Origin: Jiangellaceae bacterium
GTDB lineage: Bacteria; Actinomycetota; Actinomycetes; Jiangellales; Jiangellaceae
Assembly: GCA_030146385.1 (NCBI GenBank)
Contig: JASLBX010000296.1
Location: 1 to 8,597 of the forward strand
Length of the DNA stretch: 8,597 nucleotides
Direction of reading: 5' to 3'
Of this stretch, positions 1 to 6,911 are shown piece by piece. The translations under genes and the position numbers were made by a program. The notes beneath the pieces are model-generated. The model did no database searches. It was given only the letters and a program-made list of their open reading frames with translations, and was not told the DNA's origin. Within the stretch, counting starts at the first letter, position 1, and each line of letters begins with the position of its first letter.

Positions 1-1
1 G

Positions 2-2092
2 GACGAGGTCAACCACGTGGGCGAGGCGGTCGTCATGGTCGTAGCCACCGACCGGTACGTTGCCGAGGACGCCGCCGGCCGGATCCGCGTCGACTATGAG
101 CCCCTGCCTCCGGTCGTCGGCATCGAGGCGGCCCGAGATGCCACGCACCTTGTCCACGAGGACGTTCCCGGCAACGTCGCCGCGAACATGGTCCAGGAGC
201 GCGGTGACGCCCGGGCAGCGATCGCCAATTCCCCGCATGTCATCGAAATGGACCTGGCCGTCGAGCGCAGCGCGTCCACCCCCCTCGAAGGCAAGGGCGT
301 CTACGCCCGGTGGGACGCGGACGACGCCAGCCTCCGGGTCTATTCGGCGACGCAGGCCTCGACGAGCGTCCGGTCGGCTATCGCCGCCAAGCTGGGCCTG
401 CCGCCGGACCGCGTCGAGGTGATCGCGCCGGACGTCGGTGGCGGATTCGGCGTCAAGATCGTCCACCCGTGGCCGGAGGAGATCCTCGTCCCGTGGGCGG
501 CGATCCGGCTCGGCCGCGAGGTCAAGTGGACCGAGGACCGCCGCGAGCACTTCGTCTCCGCGGCCCACGAACGCGGCCAGCTCCAGCACATCACCGTCGG
601 ATTCGATGACGACGGGAGGCTGCTCGGCCTGGACGTCCGGATCTGGCACGACAACGGCGCCTACACGCCGTACGGACTCGTCGTCCCCATCGTGACGTCG
701 ACCCAGCTGCTCGGGCCGTACAAGCCGGGCGCGTATCGCGTCGAGTTTGACAGCCTCTACACGAACACCGTGATGGTCACGCCGTACCGCGGCGCCGGAC
801 GGCCCCAAGGCTGTTTCGCGATGGAGCGGACGATGGACGCGATCGCAGCCCGGCTCGGGCTGGACCGTGCGGTCGTCCGGGAACGCAACTTCATCCTGCC
901 CGACGAGATGCCGTACGACCACGGGCTGATCTTCCAGGACGGCCGCCCGCTGATCTACGACTCGGGCGACTATCCGGCGACCCTCGCCAAGATCAAGAAG
1001 CTCGTGGGGTGGGACGAGTTCGAGACCTACCGGGAACAGGCACGATCCGAGGGCCGACGGGTCGGGATCGGCCTGGCCTGCTATGTCGAAGGCACAGGAG
1101 TCGGCCCGTATGAGGGCGGCTGGGTCAAGGTCGAAACGGACGGGACGGTCGTCGCCGCCACCGGGCTGACGACCCAAGGCCAGGGCCATCAGACGGCCTT
1201 CGCGCAGGTAGTGTCGTCTGAGTTGGGCGTCCCCATCGAGCGGGTGACGGTGGTAACCGGAGATACCCGCCGGTTCGGCTACGCCGTGGGGACGTTCGCC
1301 TCCCGTGCGGCGGTCATGAGCGGCAACGCGGTGGCGTCCGCGGCTCGCAAGGTGCGGCAGAAGGCGTTGCGCATCGCCGCCGAAGCGCTCGAGGCCGACC
1401 CCGGAGACCTGGAGATCGTCGACGGAGTCGTGCAGGTCAAGGGCTCGCCGGACGCGTCCATCCCGCTCGCGACCGTCGCCGTGCTGTCGAATCCACTGCG
1501 CTACGCCTTCGACGAGGAGGCCAAGCGAGCCACGCAGTTCGCCACGACGGTCGACCCGGACAAGCCGCCGGTCGCGGAGGGGGACGAGCCCGGGCTGGAA
1601 GCGACCGGGTACTACTCGCCGCCGAGGTCCACGTTCGCGAACGGCATGCATGCGGCGATTGTCGAGACCGATCCGGATACCGCGGAGATCAAGATCCTGA
1701 AGTACTGCGTGGTGCACGACTGCGGGACGCTGATCAACCCGCGGATCGTCGAAGGGCAGATCCACGGCGGCGTCGCGCAGGGCGTCGGGGGCGCGCTGTA
1801 CGAGCGGATGGTCTACGACGAGGGCGGTCAGTTGATCAATGCGTCATTCATGGACTTCCTGATGCCGTACGCGACGGAGGTACCGGTCGTCGAGACAGAC
1901 CACCTCCAGACCCCCTCGCCGCTGAACCCGCTCGGTATCAAGGGCGCGGGTGAGGCCGGGGTGATTCCAGGCTCCGCCGTGCTGGCCGCTGCCATCGAGG
2001 ACGCCGAGGGGATCCCCATCACCCGCATGCCGATCAGCCCGTCTGAGCTGTACGAGCTACGTCGAGCCGCTGTACTTGAGGAGCGCCCATGA
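2..2092 (+). CDS. Molybdenum hydroxylase large subunit (xanthine dehydrogenase / CoxL-like), 5' end missing
   Basis: This is the molybdopterin-binding catalytic subunit of a xanthine dehydrogenase family enzyme, which hydroxylates a substrate with water and passes electrons to FAD and FeS partner subunits. The frame is open from base 2 and the first residues (DEVNHVGEAV) match the inside of the family's N-terminal hammerhead domain. About 100 residues are therefore probably missing upstream, and the GTG at 17 is not the real start. Visible motifs are GGGFGVK (437-457), PYRGAGR (782-802) and KGAGEAG near the C-terminus, whose Glu (codon 1952-1954) fits the catalytic base. PYRGAGR corresponds to the AYRGAGR loop of 'form II' or general hydroxylases, not the AYxCSFR loop of genuine aerobic CO dehydrogenase, so CO oxidation is not supported. 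The stop overlaps the next gene's start (ATGA), implying translational coupling. The family call is secure; the substrate is unknown. The medium and small subunits are not in the window and may lie upstream. Confidence 0.93.
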   Translation, partial: DEVNHVGEAVVMVVATDRYVAEDAAGRIRVDYEPLPPVVGIEAARDATHLVHEDVPGNVAANMVQERGDARAAIANSPHVIEMDLAVERSASTPLEGKGVYARWDADDASLRVYSATQASTSVRSAIAAKLGLPPDRVEVIAPDVGGGFGVKIVHPWPEEILVPWAAIRLGREVKWTEDRREHFVSAAHERGQLQHITVGFDDDGRLLGLDVRIWHDNGAYTPYGLVVPIVTSTQLLGPYKPGAYRVEFDSLYTNTVMVTPYRGAGRPQGCFAMERTMDAIAARLGLDRAVVRERNFILPDEMPYDHGLIFQDGRPLIYDSGDYPATLAKIKKLVGWDEFETYREQARSEGRRVGIGLACYVEGTGVGPYEGGWVKVETDGTVVAATGLTTQGQGHQTAFAQVVSSELGVPIERVTVVTGDTRRFGYAVGTFASRAAVMSGNAVASAARKVRQKALRIAAEALEADPGDLEIVDGVVQVKGSPDASIPLATVAVLSNPLRYAFDEEAKRATQFATTVDPDKPPVAEGDEPGLEATGYYSPPRSTFANGMHAAIVETDPDTAEIKILKYCVVHDCGTLINPRIVEGQIHGGVAQGVGGALYERMVYDEGGQLINASFMDFLMPYATEVPVVETDHLQTPSPLNPLGIKGAGEAGVIPGSAVLAAAIEDAEGIPITRMPISPSELYELRRAAVLEERP
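2078..2083 (+). promoter_or_regulatory. Ribosome binding site of the CoxG-like gene
   Basis: GAGGAG lies 5 bases before the ATG at 2089, inside the last codons of the hydroxylase gene. It fixes the start of the downstream gene at the ATGA overlap. Confidence 0.75.
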
Positions 2093-2739
2093 AGGTCACC
2101 GGATCGGCCGTCCTGCACACGCCGCGTGAGCAGGTGTGGGCGGCGCTCAACGACCCCGAAGTGCTGGTTCGGACGATCCCCGGATGCCAGAAACTCGAAC
2201 AGGTCGGGCCGGATGCGTACCAGGCGACGGTCCATGCGGGAGTCGCGTCGATCAAGGGGACGTATTCAGGAGAAGTCAAGCTCACCGACCAGGTCGAGCC
2301 GGAGTCGTTCGTCCTGCACGCCTCCGGCGCCGGTGCTCCGGGGACCGTCACCACGGACGTCCAGGTGCGCCTGACTGAGGTCGAGGACGGCAACACCCGG
2401 CTGGACTACGACGCCGACGCGGTGGTCGGGGGAATGATCGGTGGGGTCGGGCAGCGGATGCTCGCCAGCGCCGCCAAGCGGACCGCAGCCGAGTTCTTCA
2501 CCGCTGTCGATGATGTGCTCACCGGCAGGGCGGAGTTGGCCGCGCCCGCTGTCGGCGTCCCGGGCGTGACGGGGGAGCCGATCGAGATCGCAGGCACGGC
2601 CGAGGAAGAGCGTCGCGTCTTCACCGCCCCAGCCCGGGAGCGGCCCGGCGCCCCGATTGGCACCGTGCTCGGCGCAGCGGTCCTGGGCGCGCTGATAGCG
2701 CTTGCCGGCGTCCTCGTCGGCTGGCTTGTCGCCCGCTAG
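2089..2739 (+). CDS. CoxG-like SRPBCC protein with C-terminal membrane anchor
   Basis: The product has 216 residues. Residues 1 to about 145 form a CoxG / SRPBCC (START-like) domain. It has the typical N-terminal strand (KVTGSAVLHTPREQVW), an IPGCQKLEQVGPDAY segment, and the VGGMIGGVGQRML...AAEFF helix that closes the hydrophobic cavity. A low-complexity Ala/Pro/Glu linker follows, and residues about 190-216 form one transmembrane helix ending in WLVAR, so the domain should sit on the cytoplasmic face. In CO dehydrogenase systems CoxG proteins attach the enzyme to the membrane and help pass electrons to quinone. A similar role for the upstream hydroxylase is inferred from the 4-base overlap. 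The gene is the last one before a convergent regulator. Family assignment is strong; the exact partner is inferred. The symbol coxG is withheld because the linked hydroxylase lacks the CO dehydrogenase motif. Confidence 0.88.
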   Translation: MKVTGSAVLHTPREQVWAALNDPEVLVRTIPGCQKLEQVGPDAYQATVHAGVASIKGTYSGEVKLTDQVEPESFVLHASGAGAPGTVTTDVQVRLTEVEDGNTRLDYDADAVVGGMIGGVGQRMLASAAKRTAAEFFTAVDDVLTGRAELAAPAVGVPGVTGEPIEIAGTAEEERRVFTAPARERPGAPIGTVLGAAVLGALIALAGVLVGWLVAR

Positions 2740-2745
2740 CAACCT

Positions 2746-2812
2746 GTCAACCCCGACCTGTCCGGCTGATCCGCCGCCGAGTCGCTGGTCAACGACTTGT
2801 CCGGCCGGACAG
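2746..2812. terminator. Possible bidirectional terminator or repeat region between convergent genes
   Basis: This lies in the 79-base gap between two converging genes. CTGTCCGGC (2758-2766) pairs perfectly with GCCGGACAG (2804-2812) across a 37-base loop. A perfect 14-base palindrome, TGTCCGGCCGGACA, lies at 2798-2811. There is also an imperfect direct repeat, GTCAAC(CCC)GACCTGTCCGGC at 2746-2766 and GTCAACGACTTGTCCGGC at 2788-2805. There is no T-tract on either strand, so a classic intrinsic terminator is not shown. A terminator or a protein-binding site are both possible. Confidence 0.35.
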
Positions 2813-2818
2813 CTCGAT

Positions 2819-3466
2819 TCAGCGAGACAAGTAGCGCAGGACCGCCAGCACTCGGCGGTGATCGTCCGCTCCGGGCGCGAGGCCAAGGATGTCGTAGATG
2901 TGCGACGTGTGCTGCACCACGGCCTTCTCGGTGATGGTCAGCCGCTGGGCGATCGCGGCGTTGCTGCGTCCCTGGGCCATCAGCGTCAGTACCTCGTGCT
3001 GGCGCTCGGTGAGCCGGCCGAGGGCATCGTCGCTGCGCTGCGCGCGAGCCAGCATGAGGGCGACGACCTCGGGGTCGAGGACCGTCCCGCCCTTGCACAC
3101 CCGCTCCAGGTCTTCGCAGAACGTGTCGACGTCGGCTATGCGCTGCTTGAGCAGGTAGCCGACGCCCGAGGGGAATTCGGCTAGCAGTTCGGCTGCGTAC
3201 CGGCGCTGCACATGTTGCGACAGGACGACTACCGCTGTCTCGGGCCGGGTGCGGCGAATCTGGAGCGCGGCGACCAGGCCCTCGTCGGTGTGGCTGGGCG
3301 GCATCCGGATGTCGGTCACCACCAGGTCCGGCTGGCGCTCGGTGGCGTGACGGATCAGTTCAGTCGCGTCCGGCGCGGTGGCGACGACGTCGAAGCCGGC
3401 GTGTTCCAGAAGGTGGGTGAGCCCCTCGCGGAGCAGGGCTTCGTCCTCTCCGATCACGACCCGCAT
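2819..3466 (-). CDS. NarL/FixJ-family two-component response regulator
   Basis: The 215-residue protein has a receiver domain (about 1-120) and a LuxR-type helix-turn-helix (about 150-213). The receiver has the acidic pair E7/D8, the phosphoacceptor Asp52 (in VVTDIRMPP), Ser83 at the switch position and the conserved Lys107 (GYLLKQR). The DNA-binding part has the typical LTERQHEVLTLMAQGRSNAAIAQ start and ends DDHRRVLAVLRYLSR, the usual tail of this actinobacterial subgroup. All phosphorylation residues are present, so it should be activated by its partner kinase and bind DNA as a dimer. The start ATG at 3466 overlaps the kinase gene's 3' end by 13 bases and has GGAG (3472-3475 on the minus strand) 5 bases upstream, so the two are coupled. 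Its targets are unknown; the flanking catabolic genes are the obvious candidates (inference). Confidence 0.95.
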   Translation of the reverse strand: MRVVIGEDEALLREGLTHLLEHAGFDVVATAPDATELIRHATERQPDLVVTDIRMPPSHTDEGLVAALQIRRTRPETAVVVLSQHVQRRYAAELLAEFPSGVGYLLKQRIADVDTFCEDLERVCKGGTVLDPEVVALMLARAQRSDDALGRLTERQHEVLTLMAQGRSNAAIAQRLTITEKAVVQHTSHIYDILGLAPGADDHRRVLAVLRYLSR

Positions 3467-5217
3467 GGCAGCTCCGCTACGAGCTGGGTTCCTCGGCCGG
3501 CCGGGCTATGAACCCGCATTCGACCGCCCAGGGTATCGATGCGGTCCGCCAGGCCGCGCAGGCCCGAACCGTCGGCCATGGACGCCCCTCCTACGCCGTC
3601 GTCGCGCACTTCTATGTGGAGGCGCTCGTCGGACAGAACGAGGCGGACGTTCAGCTCGTGGGCGTTCGCGTACTTCAGGGCGTTGGTCAGCCCTTCGGCG
3701 AGCACAAAATAGGCGGTGCTTTCCACAGTCGGCGGGAGGGACTGGTCTGGCACCTGAAGCTCCAGGTTGGTGGGGACCGGTATCCGGTCGACCAGATCCT
3801 CAGCGGCCGCTGACAGCCCGCGTTCGATCAGTGCCGCGGGCATGACTGCATGCACTAGCCGCCGAAGTTCGGCTGCGGCGGCGTCGATCTCCTTGCGCAG
3901 CGCGCTCGCTGAGCGTTGGGTCGCCGGCGTTACTTCAGCGTCGTTCGCGATGCGCTGCGCGTCGAGGGCGAGCAGCACCAGTCGGACTTGCAGGCTGTCG
4001 TGCAGATTTCGCGCGATCACGCGACGCTCGCGGTCGGCGGCTTCGACAATCCGGGCTCTCGACCGTCGCAGGGCGGCTTCACTGGCCCGCAGCTCTGCGG
4101 TGAGGCGTTCGTTGTCCACGGCAATCGCAACAACTTGGCCGGCGGCGCGGGCTGGTTCAGGGTCGCCGATGAGCGTGGCGTCATAGATGATCGCTCCAAC
4201 CCGGCGATCGCCCAGGTTGATTTCGACGGTGGCCCGTCCGGAGCCGGTGGCCGGCAGCTCGACAGGATTGGCCGCCCCGTCGACGTAGCGTCCTTGGCGA
4301 GGGAGCCAGAACACCAGTTGAAGCGAGTCGTCGCCCAGCATGCGGGCAAGCCCGTCGGCAAGCCGGGGACGATCTCCCCAGGCGGTGCCCAGCCAAACGC
4401 CGAGCTCCTCGATCTGGCCAGTGCGGGCGAATCCGCCACGAAGGAGGCCGAGCACGAAAGCAACCGGGATGCCCGCGAGGGCGAGCAGTTGCATGATCGT
4501 CACCGTGCCCGGTGCCAGTCCGAGTGCCGGTCCGAGAACGTTGGGGGCGAGCGGGATAAACAGCAATGCAAGGATGCTGTAGCCGAAGACTGGCACTTGG
4601 ACGCGGCGCTGTGCCGAGTCGGCTCGTCGCAGCCGGCCGGCCAGGATTACCACCGTGACGATCACCACCACGGCGCCGGCAACGGCCTGTACCCGCTCGC
4701 CCAGTGTTGCCAGGTCCGGTCGATCAGTGACGCCGAGCAGGTGACGCGGGTTCGGCTGGATCGTGAACAGGTAGAGCGGTGCCTGCAGGACGAGGCTGAC
4801 GACGTACACGGCAGCCACGGTCAGCCGGGACGCCCGCGATTCCAACCGCCCCGAGGGGAACGCATGCAGCAGGTGCACTACGACTGCAAGTGCGAGGGTC
4901 GCGACCACCATTGCCACCGCGATCAGGACGGGAACCCCAGTGACGTCAAGGGAGCCGAACAGCAACGCCACCCCGGCGGCGACGATGAGCATCCCGATCC
5001 GGTTGCTCGGCCGGCGCCACCAGGCGAGCAAGCCTGCGCCGACGTAGATCCAGGCGATCACAACGAACGCGACCACTACCCAGAGCTGGTCGACCTCCCT
5101 GGTGACGAACGCCAACGCGAGCACAATGCCGCCGATGACCAGCGCAAGCAGGCCGATCAGCGCGATCGCCAGCTCGAGCGACCGCACCACGGATGACCGT
5201 CCCCCCGGTTGGGTCAT
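3454..5217 (-). CDS. Membrane sensor histidine kinase (HisKA_3 / NarL-partner type)
   Basis: With the start chosen here the protein has 587 residues. The N-terminal half is a membrane region with about seven or eight hydrophobic helices (roughly 14-38, 45-67, 75-90, 96-120, 130-152, 178-195, 208-225 and 240-260). A cytoplasmic segment (about 265-375) resembles a degenerate GAF-like sensor, then comes a short coiled coil (about 370-400). The dimerisation and phosphoacceptor box ARNLHDSLQVRLV carries His406. The ATPase domain shows the N box (EGLTNALKYANA, around 508-519), G1 (DDGVGG, 539-544) and G2 (GSGLRGL, 550-556). It should phosphorylate the overlapping response regulator. With almost no extracytoplasmic loop, the signal is probably sensed in or at the membrane. 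ATG at 5217 was chosen because the first helix begins shortly after it. Upstream in-frame starts are ATG 5301 and GTG 5316; none of the three has a convincing ribosome binding site, so the start is uncertain and the mRNA may be leaderless. Confidence 0.92.
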   Translation of the reverse strand: MTQPGGRSSVVRSLELAIALIGLLALVIGGIVLALAFVTREVDQLWVVVAFVVIAWIYVGAGLLAWWRRPSNRIGMLIVAAGVALLFGSLDVTGVPVLIAVAMVVATLALAVVVHLLHAFPSGRLESRASRLTVAAVYVVSLVLQAPLYLFTIQPNPRHLLGVTDRPDLATLGERVQAVAGAVVVIVTVVILAGRLRRADSAQRRVQVPVFGYSILALLFIPLAPNVLGPALGLAPGTVTIMQLLALAGIPVAFVLGLLRGGFARTGQIEELGVWLGTAWGDRPRLADGLARMLGDDSLQLVFWLPRQGRYVDGAANPVELPATGSGRATVEINLGDRRVGAIIYDATLIGDPEPARAAGQVVAIAVDNERLTAELRASEAALRRSRARIVEAADRERRVIARNLHDSLQVRLVLLALDAQRIANDAEVTPATQRSASALRKEIDAAAAELRRLVHAVMPAALIERGLSAAAEDLVDRIPVPTNLELQVPDQSLPPTVESTAYFVLAEGLTNALKYANAHELNVRLVLSDERLHIEVRDDGVGGASMADGSGLRGLADRIDTLGGRMRVHSPAGRGTQLVAELPCGS

Positions 5218-5357
5218 GGGACAAGGGTGCCAGTCGTCCGCCCGGTGAAGAAGGGACTTGGGTCGAGCGAACTGGCGACCCAGGTCTATGGGCACCGGCA
5301 TTGGTAGGCACAACACTGCTCGACAGGGGTGCCGCCAGGACCATTAGGGGGAGCGCC
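5218..5357. promoter_or_regulatory. Divergent intergenic region, presumed promoters in both directions
   Basis: This 140-base gap separates the divergent kinase gene and the small gene that opens the amidase operon, so promoters for both directions are expected here. I could not identify a convincing -35/-10 pair. Weak structure includes GGCACC (5291-5296) facing GGTGCC (5328-5333), and the motif GGGTGCC near 5225 and again near 5327. The assignment rests on gene orientation only. Confidence 0.35.
5346..5353 (+). promoter_or_regulatory. Strong ribosome binding site of the 72-codon gene
   Basis: AGGGGGAG lies 4 bases before ATG 5358. It is one of the best Shine-Dalgarno matches in the window, and it is the main argument that the small reading frame downstream is translated. 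Confidence 0.65.
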
Positions 5358-5576
5358 ATGATCGATCTCGCCAACAGGTTGGCCGGGCTGCTGCAGGACG
5401 GCCAGAGATTGCTCCTGCCGTGGTGGACGGTCCAGCGCATCGACGCCGCGCCGGGTGCGGAACGTACGCCGGAACCGAAACGCTCCGCACCTGCCGCTGG
5501 CTATCGGCCGCCGGTGGCCGTACCGGCTGAACTCAGCGGTGAGACGGAGCTGGTCGGTCACTCCGCGACAGCCTAG
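5358..5576 (+). CDS. Small unrecognised protein, 72 residues
   Basis: I do not recognise this protein. It begins MIDLANRLAGLLQDGQRLLL, a likely amphipathic or hydrophobic helix (about 2-20), followed by PWWTVQRID. A Pro/Ala/Glu-rich, probably disordered stretch (about 30-60) comes next, and the end is ELVGHSATA. There is no signal peptide, metal-binding cluster or full transmembrane helix. It is supported by the near-ideal ribosome binding site and by mostly G/C third codon positions (roughly three quarters by my count). It also sits as first gene of an apparent operon, ending 34 bases before the amidase. The frame stays open upstream to 5193, but that extension would run into the kinase gene on the other strand and has no ribosome binding site. 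It could be a small accessory protein, a translated leader, or a chance frame. Confidence 0.5.
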   Translation: MIDLANRLAGLLQDGQRLLLPWWTVQRIDAAPGAERTPEPKRSAPAAGYRPPVAVPAELSGETELVGHSATA

Positions 5577-5610
5577 ACTCCCGCACCCAGGGGGACGGCA
5601 GCGCGAGACA

Positions 5611-6906
5611 ATGCCGGACGTGGCTGCCGATATTGCTGGACGACCGCTGTTGGAACTGCTCGACGCGCTTCGGGCGGGCGACCTCGGCGCCGAAGAGGTT
5701 GCCACTGCGTGCCTGGACGCCACCGCGGCCCGCGAGGACGATCTGCGGGCGTGGGTCACGATCGACCGGGACGCCGTCCTGGCCCGAGCCCGGAAGCTGG
5801 ACGCGGTCGATCCCTCTGACCGCGGGCCGCTGCATGGCATACCGGTCGGGGTCAAGGACATCATCGATACCGCCGATCTGCCGACGGAGTACGGCTCGCC
5901 CATCTATGCGGGTCACCGTCCCGCCGAGGACGCCGAAGTCGTCTCCCGGCTGCGCGGCGCCGGCGCGACGATCATCGGCAAGACCGTGACCACCGAGTTC
6001 GCCCTATTCACCGCCGGCCCGACGACCAACCCGCATGACCCAACTCGAACACCGGGGGGCTCGTCCAGCGGCGCGGCTGCAGCGGTCGGGGCGGCCACCA
6101 TTCCGCTGGCGGTAGGTACCCAGACGGCAGGGTCGGTCGTCCGTCCGGCGTCCTTCTGCGGCGTCGTCGGCGTGAAGCCGACTTTCGGGACGATTCCCGC
6201 CAGGGGAGTGAAGCCGTGCAGCCCGTCGCTGGATACGGTTGGGCTCTTCGCTCGCGACGTCTCCGGTGCGGCGCACGCGTTGCAGGCTCTGACTGGGACA
6301 GCTCTGCAGCCAATCGCGGACCATGACCCGGTGCGGGTGGGCTTCGCTCGAACCCCCGAATGGTCGCGCATCCCTGAGACCACGCAGGCGCTGATCGAGC
6401 GGGCCGTCGAACAGGTAGCGGCCGAACTTGAGGTGGCGGACGTCCGTTTGCCGTTCGCGGGGCTGGTCGAGGCGCAGATAGCCGTCATGCAAGTGGAGGT
6501 GACATGGGCGTTGTCGGCCGAACGTGCCCGCCATGCCGAACAACTGAGCCCGGTACTGCACAGGGTCCTCAGGGCCGGCGACCACGCCGTGTGGGCGTAC
6601 CAGGCCGCTGTCGCCCACATCGAGCGGTGCCGGGGTCGCCTCGGCGAGGTGTTCGACGGGGTTGACGTCCTGCTGGCGCCGAGCGTGCTGGGTGAGGCCC
6701 CGCCGATCGAGGACGGCACGGGCGACCCGCTGCTGTGCCGGGCCTGGACTGCGCTGGGCACGCCGGCGGTGTCCGTGCCTGGGCTCACCGGCCCAGCCGG
6801 GCTACCGCTTGGCGTTCAAGTGATCGCTCCGCCGGGCAGGGACGCTGTCGCGCTGGCCGCAGCCCACCAGATCGCCACGATCATCGCGCCGCCTGCAGGG
6901 GAGTAG
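5611..6906 (+). CDS. Amidase-signature family amide hydrolase
   Basis: This 431-residue enzyme of the amidase signature family hydrolyses a carboxamide to acid plus ammonia or amine. The full Ser-cisSer-Lys triad is visible: Lys82 (GVKDIIDT), cis-Ser151 in TPGGSSSGAAAAVG, and nucleophile Ser175 in GTQTAGSVVRPASFCG. The 24-residue spacing between the serines is the family's usual one. The C-terminal part closes with DVLLAPSVLGEAP and GTPAVSVPG. Length is normal for the shorter members, and no signal peptide is seen, so it is cytoplasmic. The frame is open further upstream to an ATG at 5455, but those 52 residues are Arg-rich, unlike the family, and overlap the small gene. ATG 5611 (MPDVAADIAGRPLLELLDAL) starts at the usual place; GGGGGA (5590-5595) is a rather distant ribosome binding site. 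The substrate is unknown. Together with the next gene it suggests breakdown of a cyclic or linear amide or urea compound; ureidomalonase of oxidative pyrimidine breakdown is one family member with such a role (inference only). Confidence 0.93.
   Translation: MPDVAADIAGRPLLELLDALRAGDLGAEEVATACLDATAAREDDLRAWVTIDRDAVLARARKLDAVDPSDRGPLHGIPVGVKDIIDTADLPTEYGSPIYAGHRPAEDAEVVSRLRGAGATIIGKTVTTEFALFTAGPTTNPHDPTRTPGGSSSGAAAAVGAATIPLAVGTQTAGSVVRPASFCGVVGVKPTFGTIPARGVKPCSPSLDTVGLFARDVSGAAHALQALTGTALQPIADHDPVRVGFARTPEWSRIPETTQALIERAVEQVAAELEVADVRLPFAGLVEAQIAVMQVEVTWALSAERARHAEQLSPVLHRVLRAGDHAVWAYQAAVAHIERCRGRLGEVFDGVDVLLAPSVLGEAPPIEDGTGDPLLCRAWTALGTPAVSVPGLTGPAGLPLGVQVIAPPGRDAVALAAAHQIATIIAPPAGE
6897..6903 (+). 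promoter_or_regulatory. Ribosome binding site of the amidohydrolase gene
   Basis: AGGGGAG lies 8 bases before ATG 6912, within the last codons of the amidase gene. It supports 6912 over the in-frame upstream start at 6735 inside the amidase gene. Confidence 0.7.
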
Positions 6907-6911
6907 CAGAC

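Noticed and set aside
2..2739. Genuine aerobic CO dehydrogenase (coxL/coxG)
   Set aside because: The active-site loop is PYRGAGR instead of the AYxCSFR type needed for CO oxidation, so only a general molybdenum hydroxylase is supported.
2266..2886. Minus-strand open frame (206 codons) across the CoxG-like gene and intergenic repeat
   Set aside because: Overlaps the well supported CoxG-like gene on the other strand and the 3' end of the response regulator; no family features.
3916..5196. Long plus-strand open frame (426 codons) opposite the histidine kinase
   Set aside because: It is antisense to a kinase with clear HisKA and ATPase motifs; its product is rich in Gln/Asp/His with no family features, typical of a codon-bias shadow in GC-rich DNA.
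5193..5357. Upstream extension of the 72-codon gene
   Set aside because: It overlaps the kinase start on the opposite strand and has no ribosome binding site, while ATG 5358 has an excellent one.
5455..5610. 52-codon upstream extension of the amidase
   Set aside because: Arg-rich sequence unlike amidase N-termini, overlaps the small gene with a strong ribosome binding site; ATG 5611 fits the family.
5913..6788. Minus-strand open frame (291 codons) opposite the amidase
   Set aside because: Shadow of the amidase, whose catalytic triad and family motifs are in the plus frame; the antisense product is Ser/Thr/Pro-rich low complexity.
6735..6911. 59-codon upstream extension of the amidohydrolase inside the amidase gene
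   Set aside because: Out-of-frame reading of amidase codons; AGGGGAG and ATG 6912 start the recognisable protein (MADFDVVVAD).
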